Source: Eurosta solidaginis
Taxonomy: Eukaryota > Arthropoda > Insecta > Diptera > Tephritidae
Assembly (NCBI RefSeq): GCF_040869045.1
Contig: NC_090319.1
Coordinates: forward strand, 378,463,601-378,527,600
DNA: 64,000 bases
Direction: 5' to 3'
Each line of letters starts with the position of its first letter. Positions within the stretch are counted from its first letter, which is position 1. Positions 1 through 9,979 of this stretch are shown here, piece after piece. The notes beneath the pieces were generated by a model. It was not told where the DNA came from, searched no databases, and saw only the letters and a program-made list of their open reading frames with translations. Position numbers and translations under genes: made by a program.

Positions 1-486
1 AATCTCCATAAATCTGGGCATTTAATCAGACAGAACGTTGATACGGATCGATTCCCTAGCAAATTAGGGATATGCTGTTGAGCGCTATTAAGAGATTTGG
101 CATTTAAGCATCTTTAAGAACATGGGAACCCCTAAGTCTTATCCACCGGTAGTCGATAAATTATGTTGCCAAGTTAAACAACTACAAGAAAAAGTGATTT
201 CAAATGATTGTGTAGCGCTACCCCTTGGAGGTTTAATATAGTCCTATGAAGTTGTTGTCCAGATGGTCAGACTAGTATCTTAATGGTGCCATTTGCTGGA
301 ACGTACCGCATAAATAAGGACCATCAGCATCAATAAAACTCCCCAAACTCACCGAGGACTTTATGGCTACAAAAGGAAGAAGAGCAATGGCCCAGCAAGG
401 GCTAATGTTCAGAAAACGAGAGAAAATGACTTTTTCTGCTTTATGCTCTTATACCATTTTTAGCTTTTATATATGTATCTTATTCT
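1..486. other. non-coding, fragment of an ACAACA-tailed repeat
   Basis: I see no gene here. Positions about 285-365 (GGAACGTACCGCAT then GACCATCAGCATC) are a degraded copy of the repeat seen better at 12710-13100 and 60870-61165. The last eight bases are the left target duplication of the element that starts at 487. Confidence 0.5.
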
Positions 487-1112
487 CAGGGCTGGATTAA
501 CCCTCAAAGGAGCCCTAGGCAAACATCAATTTGGGGGCCCTTTTTTCACGTCCCTTCCCTTCTTTTTTCGATAAAAAAATACAAACTTATATATTTCATA
601 AAAATTGTATTGTCACAATGTAATAATATCAATAAAATTACTATCTACATTTTAAACATGTCATTTTCTACATTTCTTTTCGGCAAATTCATCAATTATA
701 TCATCAATATCGATTTTGTTCAATAAATCTGACTCAATGCAAAGTATACATAACATCTCGATGCAAAGTATACCACAACCAGTGTACATTTTGAAAAAAT
801 TATTTTTTATTATTCAATATACTCTCCTTTCCATTCGATACACTTCTTGCCACGCTCATACAAATTTTCAAATGAGTCAAATGTCCTTTTTAGGAACCTT
901 GTCTAGTTCGTTGGTCGTCGCCTTTTGAATGCAGTCAATTGAGTTTTATTTATTTGAGTAAAATTTATTTCTAGTTCTGATTATATTTTTCTTACACTCT
1001 CTAGAATTTTATGTTTGTAAGAAAATTCTGGAAGTCTTTTTAATTTTTCGGGGCCCCTAAAATGGGGGGCCCAGGAAACTACCTATTCTGCCTACTTGTT
1101 AATGCGGTCCTG
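487..1112 (-). mobile_element. hAT-type element relic with GGGGGCCC ends
   Basis: The termini are inverted: CAGGGCTGGATTAAC on the left and the complement of GTTAATGCGGTCCTG on the right. Flanking 8-mers CTTATTCT (479-486) and CTTATTAT (1113-1120) match at 7 of 8, with T at position 2 as in hAT duplications. Subterminal GGGGGCCC blocks sit at both ends. On the minus strand around 667-722 a reading frame ends in IDDIIDEFAEKK, the sort of acidic C-terminus that ends ZMYM/hAT-like transposases. Only this tail of the transposase remains, so the copy is an internally deleted, non-autonomous relic. Confidence 0.75.
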
Positions 1113-1974
1113 CTTATTATCGTCAATTTATGGGAGCAGTTCACATCTACATACATATGTGTGTGATCTGTCAATTGAACACTTTGTTTACTATGTTGCC
1201 TAATTTGTGTATGGATCTTCCCACTTGTATAAATATTTGATTCGAGTAGCACGATTGTTGGTGGAAAGTTTGCGAAATGTGCGAAGAAACCCCATTTTCA
1301 AAACTAGCCAATTAACAATCTGACACTAGACAAAAAATGTACCAATCATAAAACAAAGAAAAATTCTTCTAAACACAAAGCCAAAACAATTTATAAAATG
1401 TGCAAATACTCGTACATACATATATTCATAACCTATCTACCGGTTTCGTCTTACTTTCCATTTATTGATAAAAAGCGCGCTGTTTAAGCTCTTTTTAGTG
1501 ATTCATAGCATTTTGACTGAAAAGTAAATTAAAGGCAATGCATTTCCACTTGCAAGCAAGCAGTCATATGTGAAATATGCGGTTGTGCATTTAGAAGCGT
1601 GTAGTATGATAAATGTATGAAACAACAAAGTAAGTTATTTCTCAGAATGTAAGATGTTTTAAGGAATTCGCCTTTTTAAGACTCATTGTTGAAGAATGTC
1701 GAATAAATTAAAAAGGGAAAAATGAGGTAAAATTAAATGAAGTTGGAGTTGGCATCTGATAAAGAAAATGGTTACGTAGAGCAGGAGTCTTTGCTTTGGG
1801 ATAGCTACGTTGACGGTTGCGATTTCCTGCCTGATTGAAGATTTGGGATTAAATTAAAAAATTGTCATTGGTTTTTGTTTAACAAGTTTTAAACATTCTA
1901 AATTACTACCATTATGGGTTTATATTTTAAAATTGGACGGGGCAAATAATGTGAAAAAAGAATGAGATTTAAAG
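1113..1974. other. intergenic, no recognisable feature
   Basis: AT-rich non-coding sequence. I see no exon, RNA gene or bounded repeat. Confidence 0.4.
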
Positions 1975-2741
1975 AAGTAAGGAAGTCTAAGTTCGGTTGA
2001 AACCGAGCATTACGTATCCAGCCACTTGAAATGCTGTTGTTGTGTCTTTTGTGTGCTTAATAGTGTTACAAGGCTGCGGAATAATACGTATACATATGGT
2101 TCTATTCTGAACTAATTTTTGCAAAGATATAGCTTATTTTATTCGACCCTTGTAAAAATCTTGTATATAAAAGTGAGCGTGGTCCTTAACCGATTTGGTT
2201 AATTTTTCTTCAAAGCGTTGCTTAAATTAAAGGCAACCTCTGCCGAATTTTGTTACGATAGGTTTAACGATTTTTGATTTATGATTAATAATATTTGTAA
2301 AATTGATTTTATGACAAGTGGGCGGTGCCACGCCCATTTTAAAATTTTTATCAAGAGTGTCAATATCAGTCCACACGTCAAATTTCAATATTCTAGGTAT
2401 ATTATTTACTAAATAATCAGGTTTTTTGTGTTTTGCAAAATTTTATATATATAAAAAGTGGGCTGGGTTATCGTCCGATATCGCTCATTTTCAATACCAA
2501 TCTATTCTGGGTCAAGATAAGCTCGTGTACCAAATTTGGTGAAATGTCTCAGTATTTACTCAAGTTATCGTGTTAACGGACAGACGGACGGACGGACGGA
2601 CATGGCTAAATCAAATTTTTTTTTCGATACTGATGATTTTGATATATGGAAGACTATCTCGGTTCCTTTATACCTGTACAAACAACCGTTATCCAATCAA
2701 AGTTATAATACCCTGTGTACAAGTACAGCTGGGTATAAAAA
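1975..2741 (+). repeat. GGGCGTGG/GGACGG interspersed repeat, copy 1
   Basis: It opens with AAGTAAGGAAGTCTAAG and a short inverted CGGTTGAAACCG. It contains the palindromic GTGGGCGGTGCCACGCCC block near 2318-2336, then TTATCGTGTTAACGGACAG and four GGAC units (2566-2602), and ends in CTGGGTATAAAAA. The same ordered modules recur at 8197-9580 and 61385-61933, and in the opposite orientation near 44310-45270. It has no protein-coding capacity; the small frames across it are not conserved between copies. Confidence 0.75.
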
Positions 2742-3537
2742 GGTTCAAATTGTTAAGCTTCAGTTTCCAATAAAAAAAAAATTCCAGGCGATATATACGT
2801 CCGAAGAGAATTCAGATCGAGCTTCTCTTCACCATTTCCAATATAAGTTCCAACTCGAAACGGAAAAACATGCGCTAGTCTACAATATTTTGTATAGGAG
2901 TTGATGTCTGCTCTTTAACAACATGACGTCTCTTCTTCTGTGCCTAAACAGCTCTGCCAAAAGTCTATCCTTTCCTGGTGCTTTGCATCTTTTAAGTCAG
3001 AATATTGCTGTTTTCTCTTCGTTAATTCGAGTGGCGGAGCATACTATTAGATCCGATAATGGGCTCGTTATCAATATTTATGTTTGTCAATAAAACTCAT
3101 TGCTTGCAATTTGTTTAATTGACTGACGACGGCGAGCAGGAAGAAAAAGACGAAAAATGGAGGAATGGAAAAGGAAAAGTGTGGTTAAAAGGAGAAATAG
3201 AGGAGGAGGATATCGAAGAGGGCGAGGGACAAAGAGAAAGAATAAGGAAGGAGACGAGGAAAAATACAGCAATTAAGCAGATGGACAGATATTGAAAAAA
3301 GATATTTTAAGAGTGACGGTAGAGGAATAGAAGGGGAAGAAGAAGAAACAATTAATTAAATAGAAACTGTATGAGCAAGAGCAAGACTGCAGAGGCAGTG
3401 AGTTTTGATAAATAACTAAAAACTACCCGATAAAGAGCGACCAAAATTTCTATGCTCTAAAAAAAGCCTGCAATTATTTAAACAAAATTGATATTTTCCA
3501 ATATGTCTTGTATATAGACTTGCTATACAAAATACGT
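2742..3537. other. intergenic with purine-rich tract
   Basis: No gene is seen. Positions 3128-3360 are strongly purine-biased (GAAG/GGAGGA runs), which creates a spurious open frame on the other strand. Confidence 0.4.
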
Positions 3538-3545
3538 ATGTACAC

Positions 3546-5895
3546 TAGGGTGGCCCTTATTTTCCAAAGTGTTCCGATTCTTGATCTCACCCCCGAATAG
3601 CCTAAAAACTAGAATATACAAAGTTTTAGGTCAATAAAAAAAGGGTTAGAGGTGGCGCAAAGAGCTTGAAGTCCTGAAAAAATTACGAATTTTTACAATT
3701 TCTTAAATTTGGCCAACCCTACTTCATTTGTTATGCGCTAAACGTAATTTATCGTGTTATTAGTAAGTTCTAGAGATATTTGACCTTCAAGTAAGTCTAA
3801 AACAATAAAAATTGGTCAAATAATAATAAAGTTATAAACTAAATTATGCCTTAAACACGGTGTCATCACTTCAAGAATGTGTATATAATGAGTATACGTA
3901 AATGAGTCTGTTTAAAATTTTTTATTAGAAACTTTTTTGAAAATACATTTTTAAAACATATACATATATCTTGTGAAACTTTAGCTGACACGTATATAAT
4001 ATGATATTATTTCCTAGGATCTAATTAATGATGATTTATTATAGGATTCAAATTGTTTTTTGTAATCAGTTACAACTTGTAATAAATATTGTTTTTCTTG
4101 TTCGTCATTTGTAAGTATTCTATTATATTCTTCTATAAATTTTACTCCCAGTTCTGCTGTGTCGTTTACTACTTTTATATTTATAACAGTATCCTTAGTA
4201 TTTTTACAGGTTTCTGTGTCCCCCAGTATAGTGGATGTACCTCCAGAAATTGAGATGATATCCCAAACCCACCAAAAAAATCAATTGTATTTCCTCTTAC
4301 AAAATCGTGTAGTTCTTTTTCTATAAATTTATTGATAGCACTGGGCCTTAGGTGTAACCTCTTTAAATTTTCTGTTTCCTTGTCGCAGTTGTGTATGCTT
4401 TTGATTTTTTCGACAAGCTTTTTCTTCATTGTACAAGAGACGTTATCATCGCACAATGCCAATGCAATACATTCTTCAGACAGGTACCATAGGTGGTTAC
4501 AAAACGTTTTTATTGAAATGTCAGATATTTTTTTATCAACTTTTCAGTATTTATAAATTTCTTTAATAAAAGATAAGTCTTGAAGAGGTGCTCTATGAGG
4601 ATTGGTACAGTTAAACCAAAGCTTAACATCGAATTGTATAATAAACGCGCATATACTTGCTATCGAATTCTCTTCATACTTCGCTAGTTTAAACTGTTCA
4701 CGAAATATATAGATTTTTAAGCAATACAATGCCTTAGACATCCACCCAGCATGAGTGGGCCTTGGTACACGAAACCTTATGCCATCACTTGCTCCTAGGC
4801 ATATAGACGCTAATTCCAATAATTCCCTATTGTCATCTCTTACTATTTTCTTTTTCAACTCTGCCTTAGAGACATTTAGAATAGTATCTTTGCTATCGCT
4901 GAAAGAAATTTCAATTTGTTATTTTGTAGCAAATCTCTAAAACTATTTTTGTCGATGTTTCTCCAATTTTCTTGAAATCGCGAAATAACTGAACGTCCTT
5001 ACTGGTATTTAGTGGAAAATAACTCTCAGCAAAACTTCATAAATATGATGACAACAAGGTAGATAGAAAAGTTTCCGCTCAAGTTTTTTTCTAATAATGT
5101 TGCAGCTTCTTTTATAACGCCTGTGTTAACCGATGTCGTATCAAAACAACAGGCCACAATATCATCCTTCAGATCCCATTCAAATAACAGTTCATACAAT
5201 GTATCAGCTATTTCCGAGCCTGTTGCAACATATAATTTTGAAGCTCCTATTAACTGTTCGCCATTCCTGTAAGTAACAACAACTGGAAGTCGTTCCACCT
5301 TTTCACGACCTGGTATTTGTGGAAGTAATTTTCCATCCCAATGCAAAGTGCCGCAATGTATCTATTTAAAAAAACATACTATTCAAAATTTGTTAATTCA
5401 AGAGCAGTATAGTTTTAATAAGAAAACGTCAAAGAAATTTTTTGTAGTTGTTTGCAATTTTAAAGTATATATTTTCATTTGAGCGTTACTTACCCGAATA
5501 CCACGATTCACTGATAAACACATTTCCACAGACTTAATTTACTTTTCATATTTGTTTGTCGAAAGCAATATATATTTTTCCCTGTAACTTTGTTATTGAT
5601 CGACCTATTTTGAAGATTATGGCCATTTTAGAAAAGTAAGAAAATACAGATATTACTAGGGTATGGAAAAGCAGTAAATTTTCGTAGGGTTTAGAAATAT
5701 GAAAGCCTGAAAAACGAAATTGTAAAAATTCGTAATTTTACAGGATTTCAAACCCTTTGCGCCACCTCTAAATCTTATTTGATTGACCTAAAACTTTGTA
5801 TATATTCGTTTTTGAGATATTCGCTTATTTTTAGGGGGTGAGATCAAGAATCCAGACACCTTTTTTCCCCCTCCATACAACGAAGGGCCACCCTA
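3546..5895 (-). mobile_element. hAT-type DNA transposon, 2350 bp, 8-bp TSD
   Basis: The ends are inverted repeats of roughly 190 bp with some divergence, starting TAGGGTGGCCCTT. The element is bounded by perfect 8-bp duplications ATGTACAC at 3538-3545 and 5896-5903, which fit the hAT pattern nTnnnnAn. It encodes one transposase on the minus strand. Because TIRs, duplications and a full-length though frameshifted gene are all visible, it is a fairly young autonomous-type copy that has recently died. Confidence 0.9.
4130..5525 (-). pseudogene. transposase of the CFDTTxxNTG lineage, frameshifted
   Basis: This is the only gene of the element at 3546-5895. A short exon ending in VNRGIR splices (GTAAGTAA donor near 5497) to an exon starting near 5360 with HCGTLHWDGKLLPQIPG. 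The order is then: CFDTTSVNTG, resembling the second catalytic Asp region of hAT transposases; a CCHHIYE block reached only after a frameshift near 5040-5060; HAGWMSKALYCLKI near 4730; and LWYLSEECIALALCDD near 4460. The C-terminal part stays open to about 4181. At least two frameshifts or stops (near 5050 and 4880) make it inactive. Similar proteins are scattered in insect and cnidarian genomes; I recall them as unnamed repeat-associated proteins. The hAT link rests on the 8-bp duplication and the Asp/Trp motifs. Confidence 0.75.
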
Positions 5896-5903
5896 ATGTA
5901 CAC

Positions 5904-7021
5904 GCATTTATTCATATATACATTTGTGAGCATAAGAATGGCAGTACAAATTTTAGAACATTTAAAAAGTGCGGTTTTTCTTTTCTTTAATTATGTTAAT
6001 GAAAAAAAAACTACATAAATTCGTAGAAGTTGTAGAAAACAGAAATTCAAAAAGTTTGCACAAATCTTTCTACAATTTTTTAGAAAGGTTAAGAGTATGC
6101 AATTTTTGGTAAAATTAATTTTAGTTTACCAAAGCACAAAACCGCATTTTTACAAATTATCGTAAAGTTTTGAGTATACATTTCAATTCCTAAGGAAGAT
6201 TTATAAAAAGAGATATAGGATCTCCACTAAGAGCTTTAACTGTTAAGATTTATTACTAACAACCTTTTTAACAGGTCTCCTCTGATACGACTTTATTTAC
6301 GACTTTGCTCAGATACAGCCTTACTAACAGACTGTCTGAGATATGTCCTTCTTAACAAAACTTTAAAGTTACTAACTTTATATTAGGATGGATGATATGC
6401 TTTGTATATTCAACACCGCAAAGTACAAAGGGTTTTTCGAATCTAGTTACCGTTGGGCAAGTAAAATACATTTTTTCGTGCATACGATCACGGAAAACTC
6501 CTAAAATGCCTTTAAACATGTCTTTAAATATAATCTTTGCTTGAGAGTATGGTTATGCCTGGTATATAGACTCCACAGCTTTTGCTCTATGACAATATTT
6601 CGAAGCTATGACGATTTAAAGCTTGTATTATTGCGGAAACTTTCTCCTCTTTTCCGAAGTATTATAAAATATAGTTTTGTTAATTTTTGGTCCTCATGGA
6701 CCGGCCAGTTCAACCTAACCAAAAAAGGAAGGAACAGGTTGTTCCACTGAAGGAATAATCTTACATTGATTATCTAGTAAATATTATAACAAGTTCAACT
6801 TGGGATCTATGCCCTGCCAGACTTTAAGCAGAGTTTCTTAAAATTCTCACACATGATGCACATCTCGAAATTGTGCCCTGCGTATGGTATAAATATATGT
6901 GTCGGTACGGCATTGTATATAAAAGTTCAAACTATCTTTTTACCTAGACTTAAATAATTCAAAAATGTGGTACGGATAGGATCTTTTATATATTTACAAC
7001 GTGCGCTGTCACAACGTCCAT
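5904..7021. other. intergenic, no recognisable feature
   Basis: AT-rich non-coding DNA. The open frames are short and of random composition. Confidence 0.4.
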
Positions 7022-7080
7022 TAGGGCCTTATTCACTATTACGAAACGAACGTTCGTTTCGCCACAATCGCTGGTGTATT
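7022..7080 (+). repeat. solo terminus of the TTA-flanked MITE
   Basis: TTAGGGCCTTATTCACTAT followed by ACGAAACGAACG repeats the left end of the neighbouring element at 7125. It is therefore a truncated second copy, or a tandem end. Confidence 0.5.
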
Positions 7081-7124
7081 TGCACTATGTTATTGAGTAT
7101 TATGTTCGTTATTATGTATTTTTA

Positions 7125-7356
7125 GGGCCTTATTTTCTATAACGAAACGAAAGTTGGTTTCGCCCCAGAGATTAAGTGTTTGTATATTTGCATTTTCTTA
7201 AACATTGATAACATATTATTTCACAATTGCTTTCGCCTTCCTGTTTGACATAAAGAAAGACACGTAAAGGCCGAACTAAAATGATAGAGAATACCATTGC
7301 TCGTTTGGTGGCGAAACGTTCGACTGAGCCATCGTTCGTAATACAGAATGAAACCC
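7125..7356. mobile_element. MITE with TTA target duplication, copy 1
   Basis: The left end reads GGGCCTTATTTTCTATAACG. The right end, complemented, reads GGGTTTCATTCTGTATTACG, so the termini are inverted repeats. TTA flanks both sides (7122-7124 and 7357-7359), as for PIF/Harbinger elements. A second copy lies at 12454-12698. No coding capacity is convincing. Confidence 0.65.
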
Positions 7357-7359
7357 TTA

Positions 7360-8196
7360 ATTTTTTGTGATCAAAATACACTCGTGACCGTTCTTTAAAT
7401 GTACCTCATTGCATTACCGAAAGATTTTGTTGGTGGAATCGAAAGCCAAGTCATATCGAAACCGCTTCCAAGATTCTTATATAGCGATCTCATCGGAACC
7501 ATATTTTACCACATATATCGGAAACGCGTTAAGATATCGCAGAAATTAAAAAAAAAAAAATTGTTAAACAGCTTTCGTTTGACTTCCATATTGTATAAAT
7601 ACCCGGGCGCATGTTCTGGGTTTGAAGACCCAAGAGATCTAGGTGATTGAAATGTAGCCTAAAGTGTAAGGTAGACCTCGCATGATGCAATGGTGAAAGC
7701 TGGATTTACTTCCAGCAGTGGTTTCTGAGTGATGCGAGTACAAACATACAAAAACTGCTGATTTGGGTTCAGTAGGTCCTATAAGGACCCCCGCTATAAA
7801 TTTTCCTGAAATATCTTCAAACTACAGATATCGAACTGCTAGAATTTTATTTTATGTATAGGTTTAACTTAAATCTTCTGCGTTTTGAGATTTAATTGTG
7901 CGTGCTAAAAGTTGCAAGGTTTTACGTTAAATTCTTACAGAAGTGTAAATGTCGAATAAAACTCTAACTGGAAATATGCTGTATAGTTTTCGTTATGCAA
8001 TTCATCACAAATTTTCAAAAACTTTCGAAACTGAACAAAAAGAGAGATAACTGATAATATTTGTTAATAATTTTTACTGCTATTTTTGTTTTCACAGGTG
8101 TGTATAAAAAAATTTGTTAAATTGCTCATTTAAGGCACACAAAACAAAAAACAAGCAAACAACGATAATGAACTCCCTTATCATAGGTAAACAAAA
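7360..8196. other. intergenic, no recognisable feature
   Basis: No gene is seen. The 83-residue open frame at 7399-7650 has no recognisable domain and I do not call it. Confidence 0.35.
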
Positions 8197-9580
8197 CAAG
8201 TAAAGGTGTCTAAGTTCGGGTGTAACCGAACATTATATACTCAGCGTGAACTTTAAATGTACATTTCATTTCAGATACATTACTTTTCTACATAACACGT
8301 TAAAAAAAAAATTGTTCCCCATTTCCTCTTACAATAAAACTTGATAAGTGAAATATCATTGATTCAAAACTATTTAGTTATAGCTTATTATTCTAGTCTA
8401 CGACCCTTTTAAACTTGTTTTATATCTAAATTGCCGTGGTCTTTAACCGATCCCGTCCATTTTTACTAGAAATTGTTTCTGCTATAAGGAAAATATGTGT
8501 ACACAATTTCATTACGATATGTTAATTCTTCTTTAAGTTATGGCTCCCGAAAAACAGAAAATTGCTTAGTCATAAAAGGGGCGGGGCCACACCCATTTTA
8601 AAAAATTTAAATGTTTTCCAATTCAATGTTATAATTCAATTTAGAAAGTAAGATTCTATTGATACAAAGCTCTTTTTCGCTAAGATATAGCTTATTATTT
8701 CGTCTACGACCCTTTAAAATCTTTTATATAAAAGTGAGCGTGGCCTTTAACCGATCTCATCCGTTTTTGTCTGCTATAAGGAAAATATGTGTACACAATT
8801 TCATTACGATATGTTAATTTTTCTTCAAGTTATGGCTCCCGAAACACAAAAAATTGCTTAGTTATAAAAGGGGCGGTGCCACACCATTTTTTAAAATCTG
8901 AAGTTTTCTTATTTATTGTTATAAATCCACTTGGGAAATGAAATACCATTGATATAAAGCTCTTTTTTGCAAAGATATAGCTTATTTTATTCGTCCACGA
9001 CACTTTCTTTTATATGAAAGTGGGCGTGGTCCTTAACCGATTTCTTTAATTTTTCTTCAAAGCATTCCTTATAGTAAAGGCAACCTCTCTGCCGAATTTT
9101 GTTACGATAGGTTTAACGGTTTTTGATTAATAATATTTGTAAAATTGATTTTATCACAAGTGGGCGGTGCCACGCCCATTTAAATTTTTTTTCTTTCAAA
9201 TTTTTATCAAGAGTCTCAATATCAGTCCAAACGCAAATTTCAACATTCTAGGTGTATTATTTACTAAATAATCAGGATTTTTGTGTTTTCCAAAATGTTA
9301 TATATATAAAAAGTGGACGTGGTTATCATCCGATTTCGCTCATTTTCAATATCAATATATTTTCGGCCCAGATAAGCTCGTGTACAAAATTTGGTGAAGA
9401 TATCTCAATATTTGCTTAAGTTATCGTGTTAACGGACAGGCGGACGGACGGACATGGCTCAACGAAATTTTTTTTCGATACTGAGTCTATATATATCTCG
9501 ATTCCTTTATACCTGTACAACCAATCGTTATCTAATCAAAGTTAATATATTCTGTGTGCAAAGCACACTGAGTATAAAAA
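8197..9580 (+). repeat. GGGCGTGG/GGACGG interspersed repeat, copy 2 (internally duplicated)
   Basis: It has the same ordered modules as 1975-2741 but is longer, because a segment of about 300 bp is repeated in tandem. GTGTACACAATTTCATTACG followed by ATGTTAATT occurs near 8497 and again near 8790, and GGGGCGGGGCCACACC / GGGGCGGTGCCACACC near 8578 and 8870. The GGAC run is at 9433-9454 and the copy ends CACTGAGTATAAAAA. Confidence 0.75.
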
Positions 9581-9979
9581 GATATGGCTGCGATAACATT
9601 GCTATCTGAGTATTGCCAAACATTAACCTACCAACTCGTCTACGATCACAATTCAAAGTCGCGGCACCGCGAACACAAAATTCTTTTGGCTCAGTAAGCC
9701 GAAAACTTTCAAGTAATTAATAATTGCACGGAGTGCGGAAATGACATAAATACATACATATACTATATCGTGGAATAAAAAATTATTTAAAAAAGACAAG
9801 TGATATCAAATATATGAGCATAGATCAACTTAACACGATATTCTGAGCTCACACATGTGACATCCATCCATTTACAATTTGAACCGTAGTTGTGAAATTT
9901 GTGATATTTAAGGAATATGAGTATTCGACTCGTTAATACAAATATAATAACTTACAAATAAAGTTGGCACAAAGCTAAA
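9581..9979 (+). promoter_or_regulatory. 5' flank and presumed 5' UTR of the LRR gene
   Basis: This stretch lies directly upstream of the ATG at 9980. I cannot place a TATA box or start site with confidence. A short upstream ATG (near 9918) precedes the main start. Confidence 0.3.

Noticed and set aside
3087..3272. 61-residue Leu/Phe/Pro-rich open frame on the minus strand
   Set aside because: It is a by-product of a purine-rich tract; composition is low-complexity with no domain.
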